NCBI GenBank assembly: GCA_003697085.1
Contig: RFFU01000013.1
Location: 1-38,146, forward strand
Direction: 5' to 3'
Source of the DNA: Candidatus Hydrogenedentota bacterium
GTDB lineage: Bacteria; UBA8481; J006
DNA length: 38,146 nucleotides
Below the pieces are notes generated by a model, which worked only from the letters and a program-made list of their open reading frames with translations, ran no database searches and was not told the DNA's origin. The position numbers and the translations under genes were made by a program. Shown one piece after another: positions 25,197 through 33,593 of the stretch (position 1 is its first letter; every line of letters starts with the position of its first letter).

Positions 25197-26141
25197 TCAG
25201 ACGTTGCTGTGAAACGGGCCGAAGAGTATGTGGTAGCCGTTCACCAATTGCCGAATCCCCCGTTCGAGCGACCATTCCGGACGAAAGCCCGTCGAGAGGA
25301 GTCTTTGGTTCGAGACGATGTAGTCCCGTTTGTCCGGGTCCTCGCCGATCGGCGCTTCGAGATAGACGAAGTCGGGCAAGACCTTTCGGATCACCTCGCA
25401 AAGTTCTCGCTTGGTCAAGTTGGCGTCTTCGAGACCGACGTTGTAGGGTCGTCCTCGCATCGAATCGAAGTGCGAGATCGCGTGCAAAAAGACCCGCGCG
25501 ACATCCTCGATATGAATGTAATTCCGTCGGAAGTCCGCCTCAAAGAGAACAACGGTGCGGTCCCGCAAGGCTCGCCAGACGAAATCGTTGACGAGAAGGT
25601 CAAGTCGCATTCGCGGCGAGATGCCGAAGACTGTCGCGAGGCGGAAACTGAGAGAATTCTTGTGCTCCAAAACCGCCGCCTCCGCCTCGACCTTAGTCCG
25701 CCCATAGAGGCTGATCGGGTTCAGAGGTGTGTCCTCGGTGCAGTAGGCTTCCTTCTCACCGATGCCGTAACCGCTGTTCGTGGTGGGGAAGAGAACGCAT
25801 TGGTTCGGGGAAAGCAGGCGGAGAAGCGTCCTGACGGCGTCGCGATTGACCGCGATCGCAGTGAGCGGGTCGCGGTCGCAGAGAGGAGCTCCGACGAGCG
25901 CCGCCAGGGGGATAACGATATCGGCATCCTTGACGTGATCGCGTAGAAGGCGTTCATCGCGGCAGTCGCCGCGTACCACGGTGAAATCTTCAAAAACACA
26001 ACAATCCAAAAGAGAGGATTGATTGAAGAGGAAATTATCGAGAACGGTGACGGCGTATCCCGCTTCGAGCAAGCGGCGGGTCAGGATGGAACCGAGGTAA
26101 CCCGCACCGCCCGTAATGAGCACTTTCTCTTTTCGGCTCAT
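25197..26141 (-). CDS. NAD-dependent epimerase/reductase (extended SDR)
   Basis: This 314-residue extended short-chain dehydrogenase has the NAD-binding motif GGAGYLGS (11-18), a Ser/Thr-rich active-site segment PTTNSGYG (119-126), and Tyr146-x3-Lys150 in LYGRTK. Sugar 4,6-dehydratases carry an Asp or Glu next to the catalytic Thr; here Asn-Ser stands in its place, so a dehydratase role is unlikely and an epimerase or ketoreductase role on a nucleotide sugar is more probable. ATG 26141, with GGAGG upstream, overlaps the stop of the preceding gene; upstream in-frame codons lie inside that gene. Confidence 0.8.
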   Translation of the reverse strand: MSRKEKVLITGGAGYLGSILTRRLLEAGYAVTVLDNFLFNQSSLLDCCVFEDFTVVRGDCRDERLLRDHVKDADIVIPLAALVGAPLCDRDPLTAIAVNRDAVRTLLRLLSPNQCVLFPTTNSGYGIGEKEAYCTEDTPLNPISLYGRTKVEAEAAVLEHKNSLSFRLATVFGISPRMRLDLLVNDFVWRALRDRTVVLFEADFRRNYIHIEDVARVFLHAISHFDSMRGRPYNVGLEDANLTKRELCEVIRKVLPDFVYLEAPIGEDPDKRDYIVSNQRLLSTGFRPEWSLERGIRQLVNGYHILFGPFHSNV

Positions 26142-27061
26142 TCCTCCGCTCTCCTTCTTTGCTCGTTTCGGTACCAGTTTATCGTGATGCGAAGGGCTTC
26201 GTCCAACGGAGTGAAAGGGAAATCCGGGAAGGCCTGTCGCCATCGTTCTCCCGACAAGACCTTTCGAGCCGCCCCCTCCGGCGCTTGCGGATCGAAGAGT
26301 ATCTCCATTTCGGGCCGGACGAGGTCGGCGATCTTACGAGCCAACTCGGCGATGGTGATTCCTTGGTCCGCGGCGAGGATGAACGTATCGTTTCGTGGGG
26401 CATGGAGAAGCCGCGCGATTGCGCGGGCGGCGTCCTCGGCAAAGAGAAACTGCCGGACGGCCTTCCCGGTTCCCCAGACGCGCAACGGCGCACCGGTCCG
26501 CTTCGCGTCCAAGGCGCGGTGGATCAACGCGCCGACGACGTGTCCGCGTTCCGAATCGAATTCATCGTACGGTCCAAAAAGGGTGACGGGGACCAAACAA
26601 TCGACAACGCACCCCTCGTTTCGGAGGAGCCTTGCGTGAATATCGAGAGTTCGTTTAGAGAAAGCGTACCCGAGGTTGCCTTGATAAGGAAGACCGTCGT
26701 GAAGCGAGGATTCGGTCTTGGTAGCACCGTCTTCGAGGTCCCATACGCATCCGGAGAGAACGAGGATGAAACGCCGAACACCGGCGTTGCGGGCGGCACG
26801 CAGTGTGTTCGTGTTGATCAAAAGGTTCTCCTCGAGAAGATCGAGGTTAAACCGGGCATTTTCGAGAACGCCTCCCCCGCGAGCCGCCAGGTGTACGAGA
26901 ATCTTCGGTTGATGTTGTGCAATAAGACGTTCCGCCGCCGCAGGGTCTTGCAGATCGGCATCGCGTGACGAAACGAAAACAGCGCCGGGAAGAAACGGTT
27001 GGAGGGTACGGCCCAAAAGACCGGAACCGCCCGTAACTAGGATCGTATTTACCGCCTCCAT
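26138..27061 (-). CDS. GDP-L-fucose synthase / ColC-like epimerase-reductase
   Basis: The 307-residue extended SDR has GGSGLLGR (11-18) and the complete residue set used by GDP-fucose synthase for epimerisation and reduction: Ser103 and Cys105 (LSGCVW), Tyr132-x3-Lys136 (GYAFSKR) and His174 (ERGHVVGALI). GDP-fucose synthase epimerises C3 and C5 and reduces C4 of GDP-4-keto-6-deoxymannose; ColC does a related C5 epimerisation and C4 reduction in colitose synthesis. The upstream neighbour is ColD-like, which favours the ColC comparison. ATG 27061 starts 22 bp past that gene's stop; ATG 27100 would overlap it by 17 bp and is possible. Confidence 0.82.
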   Translation of the reverse strand: MEAVNTILVTGGSGLLGRTLQPFLPGAVFVSSRDADLQDPAAAERLIAQHQPKILVHLAARGGGVLENARFNLDLLEENLLINTNTLRAARNAGVRRFILVLSGCVWDLEDGATKTESSLHDGLPYQGNLGYAFSKRTLDIHARLLRNEGCVVDCLVPVTLFGPYDEFDSERGHVVGALIHRALDAKRTGAPLRVWGTGKAVRQFLFAEDAARAIARLLHAPRNDTFILAADQGITIAELARKIADLVRPEMEILFDPQAPEGAARKVLSGERWRQAFPDFPFTPLDEALRITINWYRNEQRRRAEE

Positions 27062-27083
27062 GGTTCTTTCGGGATTTTCGATA

Positions 27084-28298
27084 TCAGTGGCTGTTTCCAT
27101 CGTGTCTCGCGCCTGTATCCTTCGCTGGATTTTTGAGAGAGTCCTGAATGATTTCCGCAATTTCGTCGATCGTTTCCCCGGTGAGATAGGGGTGATTCGG
27201 AAGAAAGAAACCGGCTTCGTAGAGAAGATCGGGCAGGGGAGAGGAGAAGGGAGGATAACGGTCGGTCCAAAAGGGATGGCGGCAGAGATTTCCGGCCGTG
27301 TACATTCGGGTTTCAATTCCGGCGTTCCGGAGCGCCGCCACGATTTGTTTTCGCTCGGCGGAGTTCCTTGCGACGGCGGCGGTATGGATGCTTGAAACCA
27401 CCGATTCATCGGAGAATTTCTGGAAGCGCAGGACCTCTCCAAGCCGGCGAAGGTAGCGCCGATGATTCTCATCACGCTTTCGGGCGATCCACGAAAGTTT
27501 TGGAATCTGGCGCAAGCCGAGGAAAGCGTTGAGATCGCTCGAACGAAGGTTGAATCCGGGCTGATAGAAGACGAAGGGTTCGTTGAAGTCATCGATGCCG
27601 AATTCGCGCACAAGCTTCGCGTGGGTCGCCCGCGAGACGTCCTTACTCCATCCGTGGCTCCGCAGCATCAATAGCAATTCGTGGAGTTCGAGATCGTCCG
27701 TCGAGACGATGCCTCCCTCGATCGTCGAGCATTGATGCCCGAAATAGAGGGAGAAGGTCGAAAGATCCCCGTAGGTGCCCACACGCCGGTGTCCATCGTG
27801 CGAGCCGATGGCGGCACAGGCGTCCTCGATGAGGAGGAATCCGTAGCGTTCCTTCAGATCGAGAATCGGTTCCATGGATGCGGGGACGCCCAGTACTTGT
27901 ACGAGTACCACGAGCGCGGGTTCGTATCGGGCACAGAGGTCGGCCAGGTGATCGGAGTCGAGTGCGAAGGTATCGGGAGCCGCCGAGCAGGGGATCGGCT
28001 CCAGGCCGAACTGAATCGCGGGCGCGATCGTTGTCACCCAGCCTGTTACCGGGATGATGACCCGCCGATTTCGAAGGCGGTTCGAGAGGAGCAATGTGTA
28101 GTAGGCGAGAAGATTCGCCGAAGATCCGGAATTACAAAAGACGGAATGGCGCCGGCCGAGCCATCGACTCCACTCTTTCTCGAATTCGAGCGTGAGAGGT
28201 CCCTTGGTGAGGCGTGGCTTTGTCTTCAGCCATTCCGCTAGGGCTTCGAGATCGGTTTCATCGATCGTATCCTCGGCAAGCTTGACCCGCAGTTCCAT
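27084..28298 (-). CDS. ColD-like PLP-dependent sugar 3-dehydratase (DegT family, His for Lys)
   Basis: The 404-residue protein belongs to the DegT/DnrJ/EryC1/StrS fold: NSGSSANLL (56-64), TGWVTT (85-90), IEDACAAIG (157-165). In ordinary sugar aminotransferases the PLP lysine lies six residues before the Glu of GEGG; here that position is His188 (FGHQCSTIEGG). His at this site is the mark of the 3-dehydratases ColD and E1, which cannot hold PLP covalently and remove the C3 hydroxyl of a 4-keto sugar. The following TDDLELHELLLMLRSHGWS also resembles ColD relatives. ATG 28298 has AAAGGAG upstream; it is first in the operon. Dehydratase function is inferred from the His and the ColC-like neighbour. 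Confidence 0.85.
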   Translation of the reverse strand: MELRVKLAEDTIDETDLEALAEWLKTKPRLTKGPLTLEFEKEWSRWLGRRHSVFCNSGSSANLLAYYTLLLSNRLRNRRVIIPVTGWVTTIAPAIQFGLEPIPCSAAPDTFALDSDHLADLCARYEPALVVLVQVLGVPASMEPILDLKERYGFLLIEDACAAIGSHDGHRRVGTYGDLSTFSLYFGHQCSTIEGGIVSTDDLELHELLLMLRSHGWSKDVSRATHAKLVREFGIDDFNEPFVFYQPGFNLRSSDLNAFLGLRQIPKLSWIARKRDENHRRYLRRLGEVLRFQKFSDESVVSSIHTAAVARNSAERKQIVAALRNAGIETRMYTAGNLCRHPFWTDRYPPFSSPLPDLLYEAGFFLPNHPYLTGETIDEIAEIIQDSLKNPAKDTGARHDGNSH

Positions 28299-28705
28299 AG
28301 TGGCTCCTTTGGACGAAGAATGTTGCGGTTAAGATTCGGATCCGCTCCATCCATCGATTTCTTGTCGTCGCGTCTCGGGGGTGAAATGCCACCGTAGGTG
28401 GATAGCACGCACCCCTTAAGCCCGCTTGTCTTTCTTCCGCCGCCGAACGCTGATTCTCTCGCCGTGTTTCCGGAGGAGGACTGGCGTCCGGCAGCAAAGT
28501 TCAGTCTAACACGGGCATACTATGCGGCGAAAGGAAGCGGGGGAACAGGAGAGAAAAAAATGAAGGTCTTCTCACGAACCCTTGAGTGATATAAAGTCAC
28601 CGGGGTGCCGTTGCAAATCGGTTCTGTGCTTCGACAGGGAAGGGGCGATGTTGTTGAGGAGCTCAGCGCCGGGAGGTCGGTGGGAGGTTGGTGAGAAAAC
28701 GAGGA
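28299..28705. other. Divergent intergenic region with REP-like nested hairpin
   Basis: No gene is seen in these 407 bases between the minus-strand glycan operon and the plus-strand PilZ-like gene. At 28378-28415 an outer stem GGGGTG / CACCCC encloses an inner perfect stem CCACC / GGTGG with loop GTA. A second long-range pair, CCGTGTT / AACACGG, spans about 28463-28516. Near the right end, GTGA (28586-28589) and TCAC (28597-28600) flank a TATAAA (28590-28595) that could be the -10 of a promoter for the PilZ-like gene, though no good -35 is present. No clear promoter was found for the glycan operon. Confidence 0.4.
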
Positions 28706-29068
28706 ATGGCGAAGGACGAGAAGAAAGGGAAAAATCGGCGCGTTTTGGAGCGGCGAGGCGGAATCTCGCGCGCCTGGGCCATCCTTGCCCTCGAGGATCA
28801 GACCCAGCTCCACTGCTGGGTGCTCGACGAGTCCGCGGGCGGGGTCGGTCTGGAGACGCGTGAACAACGGTTTCCCTGTCCGGTCGAGGTCGGCGCGACA
28901 TACTGGATGCACCTCAAACCCAGCTCCGCCAAAAGCGCTTCCTGGGTCGCGGGTACGGTCAGGCATATTCGGGAACGCGGCGTCGGAACCGGGATTTACA
29001 AGATCGGAATAAAGATCATTTCCACTCCACCGCGGGCTTTGGGGAAGGCTCCAGGTCTGGAGGTATGA
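28706..29068 (+). CDS. PilZ-like domain protein
   Basis: The 120-residue protein has the arrangement of a small PilZ domain: RxxxR within NRRVLERR, then a beta strand, then DESAGGVGLE as the (D/N)xSxxG motif, and a beta-rich remainder ending in GIYKIGIKI. PilZ domains bind cyclic di-GMP through these two motifs and act on motility, adhesion or exopolysaccharide. The start is uncertain: ATG 28706 lacks a spacer after GAGGA, while GTG 28691 and TTG 28688 in the same frame sit close behind GGGAGG. The family call is by motif only, and the second motif is not textbook. Confidence 0.5.
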   Translation: MAKDEKKGKNRRVLERRGGISRAWAILALEDQTQLHCWVLDESAGGVGLETREQRFPCPVEVGATYWMHLKPSSAKSASWVAGTVRHIRERGVGTGIYKIGIKIISTPPRALGKAPGLEV

Positions 29069-29315
29069 AGAGAGGGGTCCTTTTTCTTCTTCTTTCCTTC
29101 TGAGAACCGTGATTCTACCGATATGCCGCAGGTGAGGCCGATCAATGGATTCCGGCGGAGAGTCCGTCTCAAGACGAATCGGTCCTTTGTGTGCTCCAAC
29201 CCTGGGCTCTTTCTTGGGTGATCTTTCAAGGTGTGTTCCGTGGGATTCCGCGCCTGGCGGATACCGAGAATGAAATCTCTTGAAGTGCGCGGGGTCCGCC
29301 GCTAACGTTCCGCGG
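29069..29315. other. Intergenic region, nothing recognised
   Basis: The stretch begins with a pyrimidine-rich run (CCTTTTTCTTCTTCTTTCC near 29080) just after the PilZ-like gene, without a convincing stem in front of it. I see no promoter or gene in the rest. Confidence 0.25.
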
Positions 29316-29762
29316 ATGGCAGAGACGAGAAAAGAAGAAGGCGGCGAGACGAATACGAGCGTCGGAACCGGAGTCAACCGCTGGCATCGAACGGGCATTC
29401 TTTTGAGCCTCATCGGGCTGATTGCGATCATTATGGCTTTGGTCGTCGTCACCCGGTACAGCGATCCGCTCTGGTACGTTACGACCCGCCATTCCGACCG
29501 TCCTCAGCAGGTTCTCGAGGCCTTGGATGAGCTGGACAAACAGATAACGAAATTGGAAGAGAAACGTGCATTTCTCCTGGAGGAGGTTCGCAAGACGCGA
29601 AAGCGGGCGGAGTGGAAGGCGGGGCAGTCGGCGAAAGGGATCGGCGAACCCGGGGAGACGATCGATGAGAAGAAGCGGCGGGAGCTGAAGGAGGTGTTGG
29701 CGCCGCAATGGAGGAAGGTGGCGGAACACGCGGGCGAGATTGCCGCTCGGCACTCCAAATAA
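29316..29762 (+). CDS. Small single-pass membrane protein with coiled coil
   Basis: I do not recognise this family. The 148-residue protein has a hydrophilic N terminus, one strong transmembrane segment (about 26-46, ILLSLIGLIAIIMALVVV), and then a charged, helical region with heptad-like spacing (66-100) and many Lys, Arg and Glu. The positive-inside rule puts the short N-terminal side (NRWHR) in the cytoplasm and the coil outside, but this is weak. An in-frame ATG at 29280 is possible; ATG 29316 is chosen because the preceding 12 residues look random. It lies 51 bp before folD. Confidence 0.6.
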   Translation: MAETRKEEGGETNTSVGTGVNRWHRTGILLSLIGLIAIIMALVVVTRYSDPLWYVTTRHSDRPQQVLEALDELDKQITKLEEKRAFLLEEVRKTRKRAEWKAGQSAKGIGEPGETIDEKKRRELKEVLAPQWRKVAEHAGEIAARHSK

Positions 29763-29813
29763 CGGGACCAGTGGTCCTGCGGCTAAAGAATCGAGGATGT
29801 CAAGGGAATAGAG

Positions 29814-30755
29814 ATGATGAAGATAGGGCCGGTTGAAGAGAAGAACGAGGAGAGGAGCGAGGAACCCCGCGGGGTAGCATCGGGGCTCAAACTCGATGGA
29901 AACGCCGTAGCGAAAAGAATCAAGGCCGAGGTGGCGCGCGCGGTTTCGGAGTTGAAAGGAAACGGCACCACTCCGGGGCTCACCGTCCTCCGCGTTGGAA
30001 ACGATCCCGCTTCTGAACTTTATGTTGCGCGAAAGGCGCGCGCTTGCGAAGACGTGGGGATCCGATCGAAGACGAAGGTCCTTTCGGAGAATGTGCCCAT
30101 CGAACGACTCTTGGAGGAGATTGATCGAGAAAATGCCGATCCGAGGACCTCGGGGATTCTCGTGCAGTTGCCGTTGCCCGGCGGCTTCGATACACAACGT
30201 GTTCTTGAACGGATCGATCCGCGCAAGGATGTGGACGGTTTTCATCCCTTCAACGTAGGACGGGTTGCCACGGGGGTCGGGGGGTTTATGCCCTGCACGC
30301 CCAAGGGAATCCTTCGGCTTCTGGAGGAGTACGACATCGAATGTCGGGGAAGAGACGTGGTCGTTGTCGGGGCTTCGCGGATCGTCGGCCGGCCGATGGT
30401 GGGAATTCTGATGGAGCGCGAGGCGACGGTGACCGTTTGCCAAAAGGCGACGCGCGATTTGGGATTCTGGACGCGGCAAGCCGAGATTCTGATCGTGGCG
30501 GTCGGGTACGCGAATCTCGTGAAGCCGGAGATGGTGCGGGACGGCGTTATCGTGGTGGACGTCGGGATCAACCGCGTGCCGGATCAACGGAGTCGACGCG
30601 GTTTTCGCGTGGTCGGTGATGTCCACCCCGGGGTTCGGGAGAAGGCGCGGGCATGGACCCCGGTCCCCGGAGGAATCGGCCCGATGACTGTTGCGATGCT
30701 TCTCGAGAATACCGTGCTGGCGGCTCGAGCCCAGGCCGAGGGAGTCACGGTGTGA
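29814..30755 (+). CDS. folD: Methylenetetrahydrofolate dehydrogenase/cyclohydrolase
   Basis: FolD interconverts 5,10-methylene- and 10-formyl-tetrahydrofolate in the cytoplasm. The 313-residue protein has the active-site Tyr-x3-Lys (ELYVARKARACEDVGI), ILVQLPLPGG, DVDGFHPFNVG, PCTPKGI, the dinucleotide site VVGASRIVGRPM (commonly SNIVGKP) and the closing PVPGGIGPMTVAMLLENT. About 25 residues before LKLDGNAVAKRI are an extra acidic/basic leader not found in most FolD proteins, and no closer ATG exists. A small hairpin (GGACCA/TGGTCC, 29765-29777) lies upstream. The stop overlaps the GTG of moeA. Confidence 0.95.
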   Translation: MMKIGPVEEKNEERSEEPRGVASGLKLDGNAVAKRIKAEVARAVSELKGNGTTPGLTVLRVGNDPASELYVARKARACEDVGIRSKTKVLSENVPIERLLEEIDRENADPRTSGILVQLPLPGGFDTQRVLERIDPRKDVDGFHPFNVGRVATGVGGFMPCTPKGILRLLEEYDIECRGRDVVVVGASRIVGRPMVGILMEREATVTVCQKATRDLGFWTRQAEILIVAVGYANLVKPEMVRDGVIVVDVGINRVPDQRSRRGFRVVGDVHPGVREKARAWTPVPGGIGPMTVAMLLENTVLAARAQAEGVTV

Positions 30756-32005
30756 AACCCCTTCCGCTCAAGGAGGCTGTCTCGACGGTCGTCGATTCCG
30801 TCGCTCCGCTCGCTGCGGTCTCGGTTCCGAGGGATGAGGCGTTGGGGATGGTGCTGGCCGAGGACATTATCGCGCCGGAGAACGTTCCCATATCGGAAAA
30901 TTCGGCAATGGACGGATTTGCCGTAAGGAGTTCGGATCTGCGGAATGCGTCCGTCGATTCGCCGCGCGAACTCGATCTCTTGCCGGAGATGATTGCCGCG
31001 GGCCCGGCGCCGAATTTGGCGATCGGTGCTGGAACGACGCGGCGGATCATGACGGGGGCGGTGATTCCTTCGGGATGCGATGCCGTCGTGCCTGTGGAGA
31101 AGGCGGAGGTTTTGGGGGATACGGTTCGGTTTACCGCGCCGGCGGCTCCGGGAGAACACATTCGACCGGCGGGAGGAGATATCGAGGAAGGAAGCGTGGC
31201 GTTGGAAAAGGGGACGCTTCTCGATCCCGCTTCGATCGGCGTGGCCGTCCTTTGCAAGAGAACGCGTCTTTCCGTAGTGCGCCGGCCTCGGGTAGCCGTC
31301 TTGACGACAGGGGACGAGGTGATCGGAGCCGAGGAGCCGATGGAGGCGGGGCTCGTTAGAAACTCCAACTCTCCCGCTTTGATCGCGCGCCTTCGCGAGG
31401 AAGGGTATGAAACCGTCGATCTTGGCGTCGCAAGGGACGAAACGCGTGATCTTCTCGAGAAGATCACGCGCGGAATGGAATCCGACGTTCTGATCACGAC
31501 GGGCGGAGTCTCGAAGGGGGAACGGGATTATTTGAGGGAAGTCTTCGAATCGGCCGGCATAAAATTGAAGTTCGCTGGAGTTCGAGTCAAACCGGGAAAA
31601 CCGATCGTCTTCGGGCTTTTCTCGGAAGGCGTCGTCTTCGGACTTCCCGGAAATCCCGTCTCCGCTCTGACAGGATATGAACTCTTCGTTCGGCCCGCCC
31701 TGAGAAAGATTTCGGGACACAGATGTCTCTTCCCGCGGCAGATTGTTGTCCGCTCCGGGTTCGATTTCCCGCGAAAAACAGGACGAAGCGAATTCCTCCG
31801 GGTGCGTCTGAGAGGGAGTGAGGAAGACGGAAGTTGGGTGGCGGAATTGACGAGTCCGCGCCAGGGATCGCAGGTTCTGAGCTCCTTCGTTGGAGCAGAG
31901 GCTCTTTTGTATATTGAGCCGGACAAGAAGGAGATTCGAGCGGGGGAAGAGGTTCTGTGTTTGCTGATTCGGGATCCCGGAGCAACCGACTTTTCACTCT
32001 CGTGA
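30752..32005 (+). CDS. moeA: Molybdopterin molybdenumtransferase
   Basis: MoeA inserts molybdate into adenylylated molybdopterin. The 417-residue protein has the N-terminal ENSAMDGFAVRS, TGAVIPSGCDAVVPVE, the MPT-binding core VAVLTTGDEV and LITTGGVSKGERDYL, and GLPGNPVSALTGYELFVRP. GTG 30752 overlaps the folD stop, so the two are probably co-translated even though their pathways differ. Its presence shows that the organism makes molybdenum cofactor; no Mo enzyme or other cofactor gene is visible here. Confidence 0.94.
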   Translation: MKPLPLKEAVSTVVDSVAPLAAVSVPRDEALGMVLAEDIIAPENVPISENSAMDGFAVRSSDLRNASVDSPRELDLLPEMIAAGPAPNLAIGAGTTRRIMTGAVIPSGCDAVVPVEKAEVLGDTVRFTAPAAPGEHIRPAGGDIEEGSVALEKGTLLDPASIGVAVLCKRTRLSVVRRPRVAVLTTGDEVIGAEEPMEAGLVRNSNSPALIARLREEGYETVDLGVARDETRDLLEKITRGMESDVLITTGGVSKGERDYLREVFESAGIKLKFAGVRVKPGKPIVFGLFSEGVVFGLPGNPVSALTGYELFVRPALRKISGHRCLFPRQIVVRSGFDFPRKTGRSEFLRVRLRGSEEDGSWVAELTSPRQGSQVLSSFVGAEALLYIEPDKKEIRAGEEVLCLLIRDPGATDFSLS

Positions 32006-32030
32006 CCGAGGACGGAACGAAGGGCCAAAG

Positions 32031-33389
32031 ATGATCTTTTCCGAGCAGCAGCGCCGCAGGCTTCGAGAGATCGATACGAGAACGGTCTGGCATCCGTTTA
32101 CCCAGATGCAAGCCTACCGGGAGGAAAAGGCGCCAATCATCGCCTCCGGCAAAGGCGTGATGCTGACGGATATCGACGGAAGAACCTATCTCGACGGGGT
32201 GTCTTCACTGTGGTGCAACGTTCACGGCCATCGCCATCCCAAGATTGATGAGGCGATCCGGCGTCAGTTGGACCAGGTGGCCCATTCGACCTTGTTGGGA
32301 TTGGGATCGGTCCCGTCGATTGACCTGGCCGAGAGACTCGCGGAACGGACCGGGCTTTCGCATATCTTTTACGCCGATTCAGGAGCGGCCGCCGTCGAGA
32401 TCGCGCTCAAGATTTTGTACCAGTACCATCGCCTTACGTCGGCGAAGGTCTCCAAGCCGCGCCGGAAATATCTTGCGTTTCACAACGCCTATCACGGCGA
32501 TACGATCGGCGCCGTCTCGGTCGGCGGCATCGAGATATTTCATGAACAGTTTCGGCCGCTACTCTTCGAAACGCGCTTCTTGCCGAGTCCCTATCCGTTT
32601 CGTTGGGAAGGTGAAGATTGCCTCGGGGAATGCCTCGCGGCTCTGGAGCGGGCGCTCGAGGAGGAAGGCGATGAACTCGTCGCCGTCATCCTCGAACCAC
32701 TCGTGCAAGGAGCCGCGGGGATGATTGTGCACCCGGAGGGCTTTCTCGCCGGAGTTCGGGATTTGACACGGCGGTACGGGATTCCGCTGATTTGTGACGA
32801 GGTGGCGACCGGATTCGGACGGACGGGAACGCTCTTTGCCATCGAGCAGGAGGATGTTTCACCGGATGTTTTGGTTTTGGGAAAGGGGATCACCGGCGGA
32901 TATCTTCCGCTCTCGGCTGCGCTTTTTACGACGGAAATCTACGAGGCTTTCCTCGGGGAATATGCAGAGTTCCGCCATTTCTTGCACGGGCACACCTATA
33001 CAGGAAATGCTTTGGCGTGTGCGGCGGCGCTGGCGAGTTTGGATATTTTCGAGGAGGAAAAGGTTCTGGAGAAACTTCCGGGAAAGATCGCGCGGGTTAG
33101 GGAAGAACTGGCTCCGCTCGAAGACAACCCGATCGTTGGGGAGGTGCGGGGACGGGGACTGATGATGGGAATCGAGTTGGTGAGGGAAAAACGAACTCGG
33201 GAGCCGTTCCCGCCGGAGTATCGAGCGGGACATCGGGTCACGCTGGAGGCGAGAAAACGTGGTCTGATTATTCGGCCCTTGGGAAACGTCGTGGTATTGA
33301 TGCCGCCGTTGTCCTCAACGGAGGAGGAATTGGCGCGGATGTGCGGGATCATTCGGGAAAGTATCGAGGTGGTGGCGAACGAACCCTGA
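32031..33389 (+). CDS. bioA: Adenosylmethionine-8-amino-7-oxononanoate aminotransferase
   Basis: BioA makes 7,8-diaminopelargonate in biotin synthesis, with S-adenosylmethionine as usual amino donor. The 452-residue class III aminotransferase starts with the BioA-specific VWHPFTQMQAY and has SSLWCNVHGHRHP, YADSGAAAVEIALK, AYHGDTIGAVSVGG, the CDEVATGFGRTG Asp that holds PLP, and the PLP lysine in VLGKGITGGYLPLSA. The length is typical. No bioB, bioD or bioF is next to it; its neighbours are moeA (25 bp upstream) and a nucleotidyltransferase gene. Confidence 0.94.
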   Translation: MIFSEQQRRRLREIDTRTVWHPFTQMQAYREEKAPIIASGKGVMLTDIDGRTYLDGVSSLWCNVHGHRHPKIDEAIRRQLDQVAHSTLLGLGSVPSIDLAERLAERTGLSHIFYADSGAAAVEIALKILYQYHRLTSAKVSKPRRKYLAFHNAYHGDTIGAVSVGGIEIFHEQFRPLLFETRFLPSPYPFRWEGEDCLGECLAALERALEEEGDELVAVILEPLVQGAAGMIVHPEGFLAGVRDLTRRYGIPLICDEVATGFGRTGTLFAIEQEDVSPDVLVLGKGITGGYLPLSAALFTTEIYEAFLGEYAEFRHFLHGHTYTGNALACAAALASLDIFEEEKVLEKLPGKIARVREELAPLEDNPIVGEVRGRGLMMGIELVREKRTREPFPPEYRAGHRVTLEARKRGLIIRPLGNVVVLMPPLSSTEEELARMCGIIRESIEVVANEP

Positions 33390-33593
33390 TTCGCGGGGAA
33401 GTGGCGGGCCGGAGCGTAGCCTCTCCGATCCTATGCGGGACTTTGCCCAGGAGTCGACGGACACGATCCGGCAAAAGGCGGCCATTTTTCTCCAGTCATC
33501 CTTCGCCGGGCGGGAGAAAATGACGAGCGCTTTTCGAGGGAAGGGTTTAGGATAACGGGTGACGGTTCAGCAGGTTTGGGAAGGAGATGCGTT
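33390..33593. other. Intergenic region containing the left copy of a 61-bp direct repeat
   Basis: The region between bioA and the nucleotidyltransferase gene holds 33427-33487, which matches 34838-34898 (see the repeat entries). An ATG-started 40-codon frame (from 33433) runs through the copy but the differences between the copies are not concentrated at third codon positions, so I do not call it a gene. Confidence 0.4.
33427..33487. repeat. 61-bp direct repeat, copy 1
   Basis: This copy matches 34838-34898 in the same orientation with about 8 differences in 61 positions and no gap; the central CCCAGGAGTCGACGGACACG is identical. Most differences are transitions. The copies flank the nucleotidyltransferase gene and part of the repeat-rich region after it. 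Confidence 0.75.

Noticed and set aside
33433-33555. Small ATG-started frame, with a relative at 34844
   Set aside because: Both frames come from the 61-bp repeat; differences include first and second codon positions and the frames diverge right after it, so a conserved peptide is unlikely.
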